A program made the position numbers and the translations under genes. Below the pieces are notes generated by a model that made no database searches, was not told where the DNA came from, and saw only the letters and a list, made by a program, of their open reading frames with translations. Of a stretch of 64,000 bases of DNA, positions 28,823-38,470 are shown piece after piece (the first letter of the stretch is position 1; every line of letters starts with the position of its first letter). The stretch comes from Hyphococcus sp. (GTDB taxonomy: Bacteria; Pseudomonadota; Alphaproteobacteria; Caulobacterales; Parvularculaceae), in assembly GCA_021776295.1 (NCBI GenBank), contig JAJFGE010000069.1, positions 30,992-94,991 on the forward strand. The letters are read 5' to 3'.

Positions 28823-29998
28823 ATGGAGAATTTTGCTCAGGGCCTGGCCGTGAATTTGTTCGCCGCCCCAATGGCGCCGGCAGGTTCCGCACCTACAGGT
28901 TCCGCGTTGGCGGGGCCCGCGCCGGTGGGCGCCGGGTTGGCCGGCCTGATTGGCAGGGCGTTCTCGTCTGGCGGAACCAAGAGTACGAATATCGACGAAT
29001 TTCTGGGGGTCCTTGACGCAAGCGCGCCGCCGGTCGATCCGCAGTTGACCGATCCTACGCCGCCGCCGGATGGTCTTGCGGAGATTGCGGACCGCGCCAA
29101 GGCGCAGCCTGCTGACGGGCCGAGCGCGACATTGCTCCTTGCCAATACGGAACGCTTAATCCTTGGCGCCGCCGGCGACGATGGCGAGAGGATAATTTCG
29201 TTCGCGACCGAAGAGCGTATAGGCCCGGTTCAGCGTTTTGTCCGTTCCGATAAAAGCCTGCTAGCTGACATCGTTAGCGGCGTTAACGCGCGAGCAGCTG
29301 CACTGCCTACGGAGAACTCAAAACTTCTCGATTTTGCCGGACGCGTGGCGCCGAGCGATGATGGATTTGAGCTGCTGCCGCGATTTGAAACGCTACGAAG
29401 CCAATCTCTGACGCCGGCATTATCCGCAAACAAATTTAAAATCGCCGCGCCGCTAATGACGTTGGCATTGGCGGACAAGCCGGCGATTGAGCCGGGGCTG
29501 GCTGCCCGCGATGATAGTTTACCGCTGATACAGACGCTAAGCGTCGCCAATGAGCGCGCATCTGCTGCGCTAACGATGTCGCCCTTGTCCGAGGCGGCGA
29601 CAAAACCAACAGCGCAAATCGTTGCGGCGATCACCAATCGCGGCACGGATGCGAGTATCGAAATCCGGCTCGACCCGCCCGAGCTTGGCCGGGTGAGCAT
29701 CGACTTTGAGGGCAGGGGCGGCGATATCATCCGCGCAACGGTGGCTGCCGAAGCGCCCGATACGCTGGAGCTGATGCGCCGGAATATCGATATTTTACAG
29801 CGTGAACTTGAAAAGAGCGGATTGGCGAATATCGATCTGCAATTTCGTGAACGAGGGCCGCAGTCCGACACGAATTTTAGGGATGAGCGGTTCGGCGCCG
29901 GACGCCAACATGACGATGTTCTCGGCATAGAGATGAGTGACATACCGCACTCTATTGCTGCGTTGAGTCTGGACGGACGTCTGGACCGTTTATTGTAG
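28823..29998 (+). CDS. fliK: Flagellar hook-length control protein FliK
   Basis: C-terminal IEIRLDPPELGRVSIDFEGRGGDIIRATVAAEAPDTLELMRRNIDILQRELEKSGL (Flg_hook domain). Confidence 0.9.
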   Translation: MENFAQGLAVNLFAAPMAPAGSAPTGSALAGPAPVGAGLAGLIGRAFSSGGTKSTNIDEFLGVLDASAPPVDPQLTDPTPPPDGLAEIADRAKAQPADGPSATLLLANTERLILGAAGDDGERIISFATEERIGPVQRFVRSDKSLLADIVSGVNARAAALPTENSKLLDFAGRVAPSDDGFELLPRFETLRSQSLTPALSANKFKIAAPLMTLALADKPAIEPGLAARDDSLPLIQTLSVANERASAALTMSPLSEAATKPTAQIVAAITNRGTDASIEIRLDPPELGRVSIDFEGRGGDIIRATVAAEAPDTLELMRRNIDILQRELEKSGLANIDLQFRERGPQSDTNFRDERFGAGRQHDDVLGIEMSDIPHSIAALSLDGRLDRLL

Positions 29999-30019
29999 AA
30001 AAATCTGAGGAGTTAGGCA

Positions 30020-30700
30020 ATGGAAACACAAGCCATCGCATCGCAACAATCATCCGGTAACGCAACGCCGGCGCTTGGCGCATCGAAGGGAACCGCCGAC
30101 GCGCCAAGCGCCGGCGTCGATTTTCAAAACTTTTTGACCTTGTTGACCGCGCAGTTGCGCAACCAGGACCCGTTAAGCCCGGCGGACTCAACTGAATTTG
30201 TCGCCCAGCTCGCAAGCTTTTCGTCTGTGGAACAACTTGTGCGCGCCAACGGCCAGCTGGAAACGATTGCCTCGGCGATCACTGGCGACAGTATTGATCA
30301 ATTTGCGGACTGGATCGGCCGGAGCGCTGAAGCGCCGGGCGGCTCGGTTTATTTCAGCGGCGAGCCGGTGCGCTTTCGTCTTTCGGGGGAGCCGGGCGCA
30401 ACCCGCGCCGAAACGATAATATTCGATCCATCCGGGAGTGAAGTCGCCCGGTTTGATGCTTCCATAGGCCGGCAGGTGCAGACTTGGGACGGTCAGGCGG
30501 GCGGCAACGCCGTAGAGAACGGCGTCTATAAAATCACCGCAGCCTATTATAATGACGAAGGTCTGATCCGCACCGACACAGCTAACACGTTCGGCGTAGT
30601 CAATGAAATCAGGCTCGATGGCGGCGCGGCTGCATTGAGGCTGGAGGGTGACATTGAAGTTGATCCGTCCGATGTGGTTGCGCTGTTGGCGGCGCTATAG
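30020..30700 (+). CDS. flgD: Flagellar hook capping protein FlgD
   Basis: FQNFLTLLTAQLRNQDPLSPADSTEFVAQLASFSSVEQLV. Confidence 0.96.
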   Translation: METQAIASQQSSGNATPALGASKGTADAPSAGVDFQNFLTLLTAQLRNQDPLSPADSTEFVAQLASFSSVEQLVRANGQLETIASAITGDSIDQFADWIGRSAEAPGGSVYFSGEPVRFRLSGEPGATRAETIIFDPSGSEVARFDASIGRQVQTWDGQAGGNAVENGVYKITAAYYNDEGLIRTDTANTFGVVNEIRLDGGAAALRLEGDIEVDPSDVVALLAAL

Positions 30701-30718
30701 ATCGCCGACAAATTACCC

Positions 30719-30788
30719 GTCATCCCGGACGTTATACGAGCCCAAAAACCACAGGGTTTTGGCATGCGAGTGTTCGATCCGGGATGAC
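30719..30788. repeat. 70-bp imperfect palindrome with GTCATCCCGGA arms between convergent genes
   Basis: GTCATCCCGGAcg...cccaaaaacc / ggttttgg...tcGATCCGGGATGAC; arms 30719-30729 and 30778-30788. Confidence 0.75.
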
Positions 30789-30811
30789 ACGTTAGTGAGT
30801 CGGTAAGCTAA

Positions 30812-31342
30812 TCAGTACTCCTGAATACCGATACCGAGAATTAAAACATCCTTGGCGCCGTCGCCCAATATCGTGCGCGCGGTGTTCAGCAAGGATGATT
30901 TCGTGTTTGTCATCGCCTCCGGTTTTTCAATGATATTCGTCAAAATATCAGCGCTGCCCAGCCGCATCAATTCTGCGAGAAACGCATCGCGTAGCTTAGG
31001 CTCGAAGGTGTAAACGTCACCAGCAGTAGATGGGTCAACCTCGATGCTGATCTCTAATATCATCATCACTTGCGGCGCGCCGCTTTTGACCACCGGGACA
31101 ACAAACTGGCGCCCGAACTTCAAATAAGCAGCGTCAGCGGCGGCGGGGGCGCCATGATCGTTATTTTTGTCTTTCTTCTTCTTTTTCTTCTTCTTGTCTT
31201 TCTTACCGTGATCTTCATCGAGCGCTTCGCCGGCGGTCTCTTCACTCGCGCCGGCCGATGTCGTCTGTTTCAAGAAAAATCCACCGCCGCTGCCAAGGAC
31301 GCCGGCGATCACGACGATGATGATGGGAAGGAGTTTTTTCAT
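30812..31342 (-). CDS. FliL-like flagellar basal body-associated protein (copy 1)
   Basis: N-terminal TM, poly-Lys linker (KKDKKKKKKKKDK), VVPVVKSGAPQVMMILEISIEVDPS... Confidence 0.7.
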   Translation of the reverse strand: MKKLLPIIIVVIAGVLGSGGGFFLKQTTSAGASEETAGEALDEDHGKKDKKKKKKKKDKNNDHGAPAAADAAYLKFGRQFVVPVVKSGAPQVMMILEISIEVDPSTAGDVYTFEPKLRDAFLAELMRLGSADILTNIIEKPEAMTNTKSSLLNTARTILGDGAKDVLILGIGIQEY

Positions 31343-31345
31343 GGT

Positions 31346-32098
31346 TTAAAATGGCGAGACCATATCGACAATCTGTTGACCGTATCGCGCCCGTTGCAAA
31401 TCGCTGATCTGTCCGCGCCCGCCATAAGAAACCCGCGCATCGGCGATTTTGTCATAGGTAATGACATTGCTGCGCGAGATATCTTCCGGGCGGATGATGC
31501 CGGCGACCAACAATTCGCGCAGCTCATAGTTGACGCGGATTTCCTGACTGCCGGCAATGGCGAGATGGCCATTGGGGAGGACTTGCGTCACGGTGGCGGC
31601 GACCCGCAAGGTGATGCGCTCTTCGCGTTTGATGAGACCGTCGCCGGAAGATGTTGAGGTAGAGGAGGTGTCAATCGCCGGATTGAGCGCGGCGCCGCCG
31701 GGAAGGACTTTGGCGGCAAGCGAGTTGACGCCGAGAAGCGCTGGTACGGATAAGTTCTCCGCGCCGCTGCGTTTGCGATCGGTGCGGTTACGGATTTCCG
31801 CTTCTTCATCAATTTCAATCATTACCGTGAGGATATCGCCCTGGCGGCGTGCGCGCCGGTCGCCGAACAAAGATTGCGGTCCCGACCGCCATAGCGAGGC
31901 TGCCGTTTCGGGCGGCTCGCTATGAGATAAGGGGAGCGGCGGCACGCTCATTCGCGCTTGCGACGGCGTTGGCGCGGCTGCTTTTACGTCGCCGGGCGCG
32001 GTCATGCTGGGCGGGCGCAGCATATGATCAAGACGGTTTGAGCAACCGGCAATCATTGGCGCAAGAAAGCAAAGGGCGAGTTTGAGTGTTCGGTTCAT
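31346..32098 (-). CDS. flgH: Flagellar L-ring protein FlgH
   Basis: Lipoprotein signal; SLWRSGPQSLFGDRRARRQGDILTVMIEIDEEAEI...GNGHLAIAGSQEIRVNYE pattern. Confidence 0.95.
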   Translation of the reverse strand: MNRTLKLALCFLAPMIAGCSNRLDHMLRPPSMTAPGDVKAAAPTPSQARMSVPPLPLSHSEPPETAASLWRSGPQSLFGDRRARRQGDILTVMIEIDEEAEIRNRTDRKRSGAENLSVPALLGVNSLAAKVLPGGAALNPAIDTSSTSTSSGDGLIKREERITLRVAATVTQVLPNGHLAIAGSQEIRVNYELRELLVAGIIRPEDISRSNVITYDKIADARVSYGGRGQISDLQRARYGQQIVDMVSPF

Positions 32099-32583
32099 CT
32101 TGTTCTGACCTTGCTGCTGCTGACGACGATGGCGGTAAGAATGACTTTTGAAGACAGGTTCATCACCCGCACAGTCTCGCCGACCGAACCGGGTTCGAGC
32201 ACGCGTGCTTCGGTGGTGATGAGGAGCGGGCCTTTTTTAAACTCAATCGTCACAATCGCGTTGCGTTTAATCGCCGTCGGGGGGGAAATATCTTCCGGCA
32301 TAATGGTTTTATCTGCATAGATGGTGCGCTTGACTTCCATGCCGATGATGTCTCGCGCCGCTGCTTGCGCAGTCTCGCTATCGCCGATGATGATGTCGAT
32401 ACGGCGCAGGATGGTTCCGGCGCGCAAATGGCGTCGCGCTTTGATGATGACGGGTGCGTCGTTGGACGTCGTCAAGTTTTCGTTGAGCGCATTGGCTTCG
32501 GGCGCTATTGGCGCCTCGGCATATGCGCTGGACGGCGTCAGCATCATCGCGAGTAATAGAACTATCGTCGTTGACGGTTTCAT
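32095..32583 (-). CDS. flgA: Flagella basal body P-ring formation protein FlgA
   Basis: SAF-like ...AGTILRRIDI...GMEVKRTIYADKTIMPEDISPPTAIKRNAIVTI...VRVMNLSSKVILTAIV. Confidence 0.9.
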   Translation of the reverse strand: MKPSTTIVLLLAMMLTPSSAYAEAPIAPEANALNENLTTSNDAPVIIKARRHLRAGTILRRIDIIIGDSETAQAAARDIIGMEVKRTIYADKTIMPEDISPPTAIKRNAIVTIEFKKGPLLITTEARVLEPGSVGETVRVMNLSSKVILTAIVVSSSKVRTR

Positions 32584-32587
32584 GGCG

Positions 32588-33373
32588 CTACCGGATCTGT
32601 GTCGCCGCGCCGAGCATTTGGTCGGCGGCGGAAATCACTTTGGAGTTTAACTCGTAGCCGCGTTGCGCCTCGATGAGATCGGCGATTTGCGCGACGACAT
32701 CGACAGAGCTGTCTTCAAGAAAGCCCTGACGAATGGCCCCGCGACCATCAAGCCCGGCCTCGCCAGGTATAGGCGCGCCGGAAGCTTCCGTCTGGCGGAA
32801 CAGGTTGCCGCCAAGCGCTTCCAGGCCTTTTTCATTGACAAACAGCGTCAATGGAATGGCGCCGATGAGCTGGCCGTTTGGTTGGCCGTCAAAAAATGCA
32901 AACACCTCGCCATTGGCGTTGATGGTGACGCTGCGGGCGTCTGCAGGAATAGTGACGTCGCCGCCCAGTGGGTAGCCGTCGGAGTTAACGATGAGGCCTT
33001 CGCCGGTGCGCTTGAAACTGCCGTCGCGGGTAAACGCAAGCGCGCCGGAGGGCAGCGTCACCTCAAAAAAGCCGCGCCCTTCAACAGCAAGGTCAAGGTC
33101 GCTGCTGGTCTGACGCAATGCGCCCTGTTCAATATTGACGCTGATCGACGACATTCTAACGCCAAGGCCAAGCTCAATGCCGCCGGGGGCAATGAGGCCG
33201 GTTGAAGAAGAAATCGCACCGGGCGCGCGGATTTGCTGGTAATGAAGATCGACAAATTCCGCTCGCCGCGCTGAAAAGGCGGTCGTGCTCATATTAGCGA
33301 TATTATTCGATATGACGGCGACGCGGGTTTGCTGCGCGTCCATACCGGTGGCGGCAATTCTTAATGCGTCCAT
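32588..33373 (-). CDS. flgG: Flagellar distal rod protein FlgG
   Basis: MDALRIAATGMDAQQTRVAVISNNIANMSTTAFSARRAEF. Confidence 0.96.
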   Translation of the reverse strand: MDALRIAATGMDAQQTRVAVISNNIANMSTTAFSARRAEFVDLHYQQIRAPGAISSSTGLIAPGGIELGLGVRMSSISVNIEQGALRQTSSDLDLAVEGRGFFEVTLPSGALAFTRDGSFKRTGEGLIVNSDGYPLGGDVTIPADARSVTINANGEVFAFFDGQPNGQLIGAIPLTLFVNEKGLEALGGNLFRQTEASGAPIPGEAGLDGRGAIRQGFLEDSSVDVVAQIADLIEAQRGYELNSKVISAADQMLGAATQIR

Positions 33374-33394
33374 TTCATCCTCCAGATGTTAGGC

Positions 33395-34114
33395 CTAGCG
33401 CGGCCCCATGGTTTCAACGGTCTTCGTGATCCGGTCGTGTTCTTGTTGCAGGAGCTGCTGCCCGAGTTCATAGGCGCGTTGCACTTCAATCAGTCTACTG
33501 AGTTCCACGACCGAGTTGACGTTAGAATTCTCGACAAATCCCTGGCGTAGTTGCGCGCTTTGCGCCGCCTGCGTCGGTTCGTTCGCCTTAAACAAACTGC
33601 CGCCCTCGCGCTGCAAAGCTGTTGCGGGGGCGGTCACCAGCGTCAGGCGTCCAAGCGGGACGCCGCCGCCAGCGATTGCGCCATCCGCGGCGATGGTTAC
33701 CTCGCCGGCGCCGGGAGGGATGGTTATAGGGCTTCCGCCTTCGCCGAGAACACTATAGCCCTCTGGCGTGGTGAGTTGGCCTTCACTGTTCAACATGAAA
33801 GACCCAGCGCGGGTGAGGCGGTCGCCGCGTGGTGTTTCAACGGCGAAAAACCCTTCGCCATCAATGGCGACGTCAAAGGCGCCGCCGGTTTTTGTCAGGA
33901 CGCCGCCGCTGCGATCATAAAAATGTCCGCCGACCCGCGTTTGCGACAGGCTGCGCTCAGCGGAACCGAGCGATTTGACGTACTCGGAAAACAAAACCCC
34001 CTCACGCTGAAAGCCTGTGGTGTCAGCATTGGCGATGTTGTTGGCGACGCTGGTGAGTTCCTTAGACAGCCCCGCCTGGCGCGACATGATTACATAAGAT
34101 GTGTTATTCATCAT
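33395..34114 (-). CDS. flgF: Flagellar rod protein FlgF
   Basis: YVIMSRQAGLSKELTSVANNIANADTTGFQREGVLFSEYV. Confidence 0.95.
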   Translation of the reverse strand: MMNNTSYVIMSRQAGLSKELTSVANNIANADTTGFQREGVLFSEYVKSLGSAERSLSQTRVGGHFYDRSGGVLTKTGGAFDVAIDGEGFFAVETPRGDRLTRAGSFMLNSEGQLTTPEGYSVLGEGGSPITIPPGAGEVTIAADGAIAGGGVPLGRLTLVTAPATALQREGGSLFKANEPTQAAQSAQLRQGFVENSNVNSVVELSRLIEVQRAYELGQQLLQQEHDRITKTVETMGPR

Positions 34115-36374
34115 TCATCCCCTGACGGAAGAATTCGGTTTCCCATGATACGCCGGTGATGAACGCATCGACTTTTGCGGCGTTGCGAAAGTTAAACGCC
34201 GGTGCGTTGGTGAACATGTGCTCCAGCGCGCGGGCATAAGTTTTATTGGCGCTGAGCGCCTGTTTGGCAGAAGCGGGTAATGCTTTACCGCCGGTCTTCA
34301 AGACCGTGAGCACGTAAGCGCTCGCCGTTTCTATATCCAGTTGCTCCGGCGGGAGCGAGGCGAAACTATCGGCGGCGCTGCGCCATTCTTCAGTTCGCCA
34401 TAGGAGCGTGGTTTTGTGAACATCCATTTTGTGACGTTGCAAAAATTGACGCGTCGTCTTACGCAGTAGCGCCTTATCATCAAGCTTGGCGCCGGCGCGC
34501 AAGATGACTTCGCCAAAGCCGTCATGGTCGGAATTCTTCGTTGCCAGCGCCAGCGCCGCTTCTGCATCGTCGGCGAAAAGATGGGCGTTGGCGATAATCA
34601 TATCGGCGTCGGCGCGCTGTTCGGAGGGGATTTGCGAGGTCGCGCGCGCCGCTAATTTCGGGGCGCCCATGAACGCCAACATATCGGCGATGGCGAGGCG
34701 CATTTCGTTATCGTCGGCCTCAGCGCCAAATAAATCCGTATATTGGAAATAATAATCAATCGCCGCCAAGCGTTGCGCCGGTTCATCGCTAGCCAGCGCG
34801 GTTGCGATCATCGAGCGGGCGATAAAACCGGTCGCGGGCGCTGATTGCGGAGCGATTTCCTTAACGCTGCGTAATTGCGCAAAGGCGGCGCCAATGCGTC
34901 CGGCGGCGGCTAGCGCTTTGGCGCCTGAAATTGCTGCATCGATTTCACCGCGACTGGCCTCGCTCATGAGCGCTTGTTCTGCGAGATCGTCGAAAAAACC
35001 ATCATAGGCGATGGTCGCCTTGCGCTCGAATTCTTCCGCGAGGACGCCAAGCGCACGTGAGCGATAGGGGCCAGGCGTTTGCGCGACGACGGCGAGCTTT
35101 TCCTGCGCGCGATCATCGTGAGGCGGATGGCCATCAGCATTATCATCGGGCAACACTGCGCGGAGAATGACCAGGCCTGGCGTTTCCTCGCCCTCATAGG
35201 CGGCCGCAGCGATATCATAAAGCCGCTTTGCCGCTGTCGCGTTTTCCTGCTCAAGCGCCTTTAGCGCCAGCAATTCCGCCACCGGTCCGCGCATGCTTTT
35301 CGCGAGCGTATTTAGGGTGCGGTATTGCGCGTTGGAATAGGATTTATCGCGTGACGACAGGGGCGAGGCCGCTCTTAAAAGCAGGTCGTAAATTCCGCCA
35401 CAAGCGCTGAACGGTTCAAGCTTGTCTTTCGCACCCGCGGCGTCGCTGCGGCCAAGCGCGGCCAGTCCGCCCAGCAACATAAATTCCGGATGGGCGGCTT
35501 TTTCCGGGGCGAAGGCCAGGGCTGCGGCCTCGGAGAAAAATCCGAGCCGTAAAAATCCATGACCAAGTGCAATCTCAAGCGCTGTGTGATCTTCGTCTTC
35601 GGCGTTTTCGAGGCGTTGGCGCAGTTTAACTATGTCAGCATAGGTAATGTCGCCGGCGCCCGGCGCCGTATCTGTAAAACCCGCCGGGTCGATGCAAAGA
35701 GCGCTTCCATCAACGTCGTCCAAGTCCGGCGCGGCGCTGGTCTCATGGGATGCGATGGCGACCGGCGTCACGCTGGCGCCCTCATTAGCGTAATCGGGAA
35801 CCAGATTAATGGGTTGCCCGGCTGTACGCCTGAGCGCGACGACGCCTTGGTCGTTGGCGGCGGCAAGAAGAGCGATCATGCGATCGCGCGCGGCGCGCAT
35901 TTCATCTGAGGATGGATTGCGCCGTGACGGCGTCGGCGGCGCGGCGACTGTTTTTTTACTGGGACGCACTGCCGGCTTTTGTTTTACGAGAGGCCCGGCC
36001 TGTTTGTCGACTATGTCGATAATCAAAGACTTATGTTCGCTGCGTTCAGCGCGCGCCTCGCAATCGCAGTTCAGCGTCAAGATCAGCTCATCGCCATCGG
36101 CCGTAGTCTTGCTGCTGGTATTGAGAACGCGGTGGGCTTTGCGGTTCTTGTCGACGCCTGATACATCAAGGCGCTGCGCTGCGTTTGGAAAAACCACGCG
36201 CACAATTCGGTCTTCGGTTTTTATCTCCCATGTCTCCGGCGCATTCGGAACAACAATCCGGGAGTAGCCGCCATGCTCGCCGGCACGCACCGCTAAGGGT
36301 TCGCCAGCGTCAGCCGGGGTAGGTTCTGCGGCGTTCGCCATCGCGGCGAGGGTGATAAGGGGGAGCATGATCAT
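34104..36374 (-). CDS. Large secreted helical-repeat (TPR-like) protein in flagellar cluster, function unknown
   Basis: Start trimmed to 36374 (signal MIMLPLITLAAMANAAEP); N-terminal AMIN-like beta domain, long Ala-rich helical repeats; overlaps motA and flgF. Confidence 0.8.
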   Translation of the reverse strand: MIMLPLITLAAMANAAEPTPADAGEPLAVRAGEHGGYSRIVVPNAPETWEIKTEDRIVRVVFPNAAQRLDVSGVDKNRKAHRVLNTSSKTTADGDELILTLNCDCEARAERSEHKSLIIDIVDKQAGPLVKQKPAVRPSKKTVAAPPTPSRRNPSSDEMRAARDRMIALLAAANDQGVVALRRTAGQPINLVPDYANEGASVTPVAIASHETSAAPDLDDVDGSALCIDPAGFTDTAPGAGDITYADIVKLRQRLENAEDEDHTALEIALGHGFLRLGFFSEAAALAFAPEKAAHPEFMLLGGLAALGRSDAAGAKDKLEPFSACGGIYDLLLRAASPLSSRDKSYSNAQYRTLNTLAKSMRGPVAELLALKALEQENATAAKRLYDIAAAAYEGEETPGLVILRAVLPDDNADGHPPHDDRAQEKLAVVAQTPGPYRSRALGVLAEEFERKATIAYDGFFDDLAEQALMSEASRGEIDAAISGAKALAAAGRIGAAFAQLRSVKEIAPQSAPATGFIARSMIATALASDEPAQRLAAIDYYFQYTDLFGAEADDNEMRLAIADMLAFMGAPKLAARATSQIPSEQRADADMIIANAHLFADDAEAALALATKNSDHDGFGEVILRAGAKLDDKALLRKTTRQFLQRHKMDVHKTTLLWRTEEWRSAADSFASLPPEQLDIETASAYVLTVLKTGGKALPASAKQALSANKTYARALEHMFTNAPAFNFRNAAKVDAFITGVSWETEFFRQGMNDE

Positions 36375-37249
36375 GCGGCTTGCTTCTTTAATTCTTTCAA
36401 GGCTTGTTCGATGTCTGAAAAACTCGGGCGTTCCGCACGGGGAACATTGCGCCGCGCAACCTCGATGCACATTTGCGGTGTATGGAGTTGTAGATGGGCG
36501 ACAATCGCTTCACGAATGAGCGTGTAAAAGCGTTGTTCATGTTCGCGTACGCCTTTGACTTTTTCGGCGATAGGCCCGACCAGCCCATAGGCCAGAAAAA
36601 CGCCGAGAAATGTGCCAACAAGCGCGCCGCCGATCATCTGCCCAAGAACTTCAGGCGGCTTGTCGATGGAGGCCATGGTTTTGATAACGCCGAGTACGGC
36701 TGCAACAATACCGAGCGCTGGCAAACCGTCGGCCATGACCTGCAAAGCATGCGCGCCATGCATGCTGTCTTCGTGGACGGCTTCCAGTTGTTTTTCGAGC
36801 AGTTCTTCGACCTGATGGGGGTTGTCGAAATTCATCAGTATCGAGCGGATGGTGTCGCAAATGATTTCAGTGGCGACGCTGTCCTCGGCGATTTTTTTAT
36901 AACGCGCAAAGATTGTCGACTCTTCCGGGTTTTCAATATGCGCCTCGGCTTGAACGGGGCTGTCCTTGGCAAGGCGCAAAAGCTCAAACATTAAACACAG
37001 CAGATCTTGAAAATCCGCGCGTTTCCATTTCGATCCGGCGACCGCCTTCATGATGTCGCCGCCAACATGTTTAATGACGGAAAAACTGTTGCCAAGAACA
37101 AACGCGCCGATCGCCGAGCCGCCAATAATCATCATCTCATAGGGCAACGAATGCATGATGATCGCCATCTTGCCGCCGGCGATGGTATATCCGCCAAAGA
37201 CCATCACGACGGTGATTATGATGCCGAGAAGACTTCCCATGGAAAACAA
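36371..37249 (-). CDS. motA: Flagellar motor stator protein MotA
   Basis: LLGIIITVVMVFGGYTIAGGKMAIIMHS...PALGIVAAVLGVIKTM. Confidence 0.96.
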   Translation of the reverse strand: MFSMGSLLGIIITVVMVFGGYTIAGGKMAIIMHSLPYEMMIIGGSAIGAFVLGNSFSVIKHVGGDIMKAVAGSKWKRADFQDLLCLMFELLRLAKDSPVQAEAHIENPEESTIFARYKKIAEDSVATEIICDTIRSILMNFDNPHQVEELLEKQLEAVHEDSMHGAHALQVMADGLPALGIVAAVLGVIKTMASIDKPPEVLGQMIGGALVGTFLGVFLAYGLVGPIAEKVKGVREHEQRFYTLIREAIVAHLQLHTPQMCIEVARRNVPRAERPSFSDIEQALKELKKQAA

Positions 37250-37327
37250 CCAATAATAGCGCCAACAAAAAATTACCCGTATAACGGGTATTTCATGAAT
37301 AAGTTAAAGAGGGCTGAAATACTGACG

Positions 37328-37870
37328 CTAAAGCGCTTGCGAGCGATTGGCGAGAATGATGCTGATTAAATAGGCTTTCTTGGAATCGAGTGTGGCGACC
37401 ACTTGCGCGGCTTGTTCGGCGTTCATCGCCGCCAACAGTCCGGCGGCAAATTTCGGGTCCATCTCATTGATAATGTCGCCGGCCTGCTTTGGTTTCATGC
37501 CTTCATAGATGGCGGCGAGCTTTGCGATATCGGCGTTTTGCGTCGCGCGGTGCTCGTCCATCGTCGCGCGCAAATTATCATTGACGCCTTCCAGCTCGCT
37601 GAGGCGTTTTTCAATTTGCGCGTCATAGACGGCAAGCTTGGCTTTGCGTTTTGCGAGCGCGGTTTCTTCTGCATCAAGCGCAAAGTTACGCGCACGCACT
37701 GCCTCGGCGAGGTCGCCGTCAACGCAACGCTGTGGCTCGACTGCATCCGCCGTCTCTATAGGGGCGGCTTCGGTTGCAGCATCAGCGATTTCAGACGCCA
37801 AGACGGCTAAACGGCCAAGAAAAGAGCCCGCAAAAATAATCGCGAGAACAATGAGGGCGCGGTTTTTCAT
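37328..37870 (-). CDS. MotE-like / MgtE-N-type flagellar protein
   Basis: LAAIYEGMKPKQAGDIINEMDPKFAAGLLAAMNAEQAAQVVATLDSKKAYLISIILANR. Confidence 0.8.
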   Translation of the reverse strand: MKNRALIVLAIIFAGSFLGRLAVLASEIADAATEAAPIETADAVEPQRCVDGDLAEAVRARNFALDAEETALAKRKAKLAVYDAQIEKRLSELEGVNDNLRATMDEHRATQNADIAKLAAIYEGMKPKQAGDIINEMDPKFAAGLLAAMNAEQAAQVVATLDSKKAYLISIILANRSQAL

Positions 37871-37873
37871 GAC

Positions 37874-38461
37874 TTATCCCGCGCTCTGCCTGGCGGCGTT
37901 CCATGCGCCTGCCGCGCCTGCGGCGCTTCGTGCTGGGCTCGGCCTGGGCGTTGCTGTTGAAGCGGGCGCTTTTGCTGGATCGATGAATTCAACCCGGTCA
38001 GCCTCGGTGGAAGGGTCTGCATTCGGCGCCGATGCTGCTTTGTCGTCTTCTGCCGCAGCAACGGCGTTGTTATTATCTGTTTCTGGCGTAGCTTGGATAC
38101 GCCCGACACTGTCGAGGCAAGCCGCGATCTCTTTGGTCGCCGCCAGCGCCGCCTCGTTGATATTGCTAATGGTGGTGTCGGCAGTATCGCCGATGGACTC
38201 CGCCAGCGCTGCGAGCTTGGGCAAAAATTCCCGCGTTTCCGCCACCAGCGGGGCCAGCTCGTTGACGCTCTCGGCGCTGCTTTGTTTGGCTTGCGCAACA
38301 GCGGCTTGCGCCTGCTCCACCGCCGCCGCCATTGAGGCGATAGTTGCGCCCAATCCCTTTTCGGTATCTTTAAGCCGTTGCAGTTTGCGGTTGAGAACAA
38401 AGCAATAAACGGTCGCTGAACCGGATGCGGATAGCAACATAAAATCAAAGATCATTTCCAT
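37874..38461 (-). CDS. DUF6468-like membrane-anchored coiled-coil protein
   Basis: N-terminal TM, LNRKLQRLKDTEKGLGATIASMAAAVEQAQ; syntenic between MotE-like and FliL. Confidence 0.6.
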   Translation of the reverse strand: MEMIFDFMLLSASGSATVYCFVLNRKLQRLKDTEKGLGATIASMAAAVEQAQAAVAQAKQSSAESVNELAPLVAETREFLPKLAALAESIGDTADTTISNINEAALAATKEIAACLDSVGRIQATPETDNNNAVAAAEDDKAASAPNADPSTEADRVEFIDPAKAPASTATPRPSPARSAAGAAGAWNAARQSAG

Positions 38462-38470
38462 GACGGCGCC

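Noticed and set aside
29230-29943. 237-aa minus-strand ORF
   Set aside because: Antisense to fliK; Ser-rich shadow ORF.
31165-31205. Pyrimidine-rich tract (cttcttctttttcttcttcttg) as a regulatory element
   Set aside because: Explained by the poly-Lys codons of the FliL-like protein; mentioned only as a possible slippage site.
37638-38408. 256-aa plus-strand Ala/Ser-rich ORF
   Set aside because: Antisense to MotE-like and DUF6468-like genes, which fit conserved flagellar synteny.
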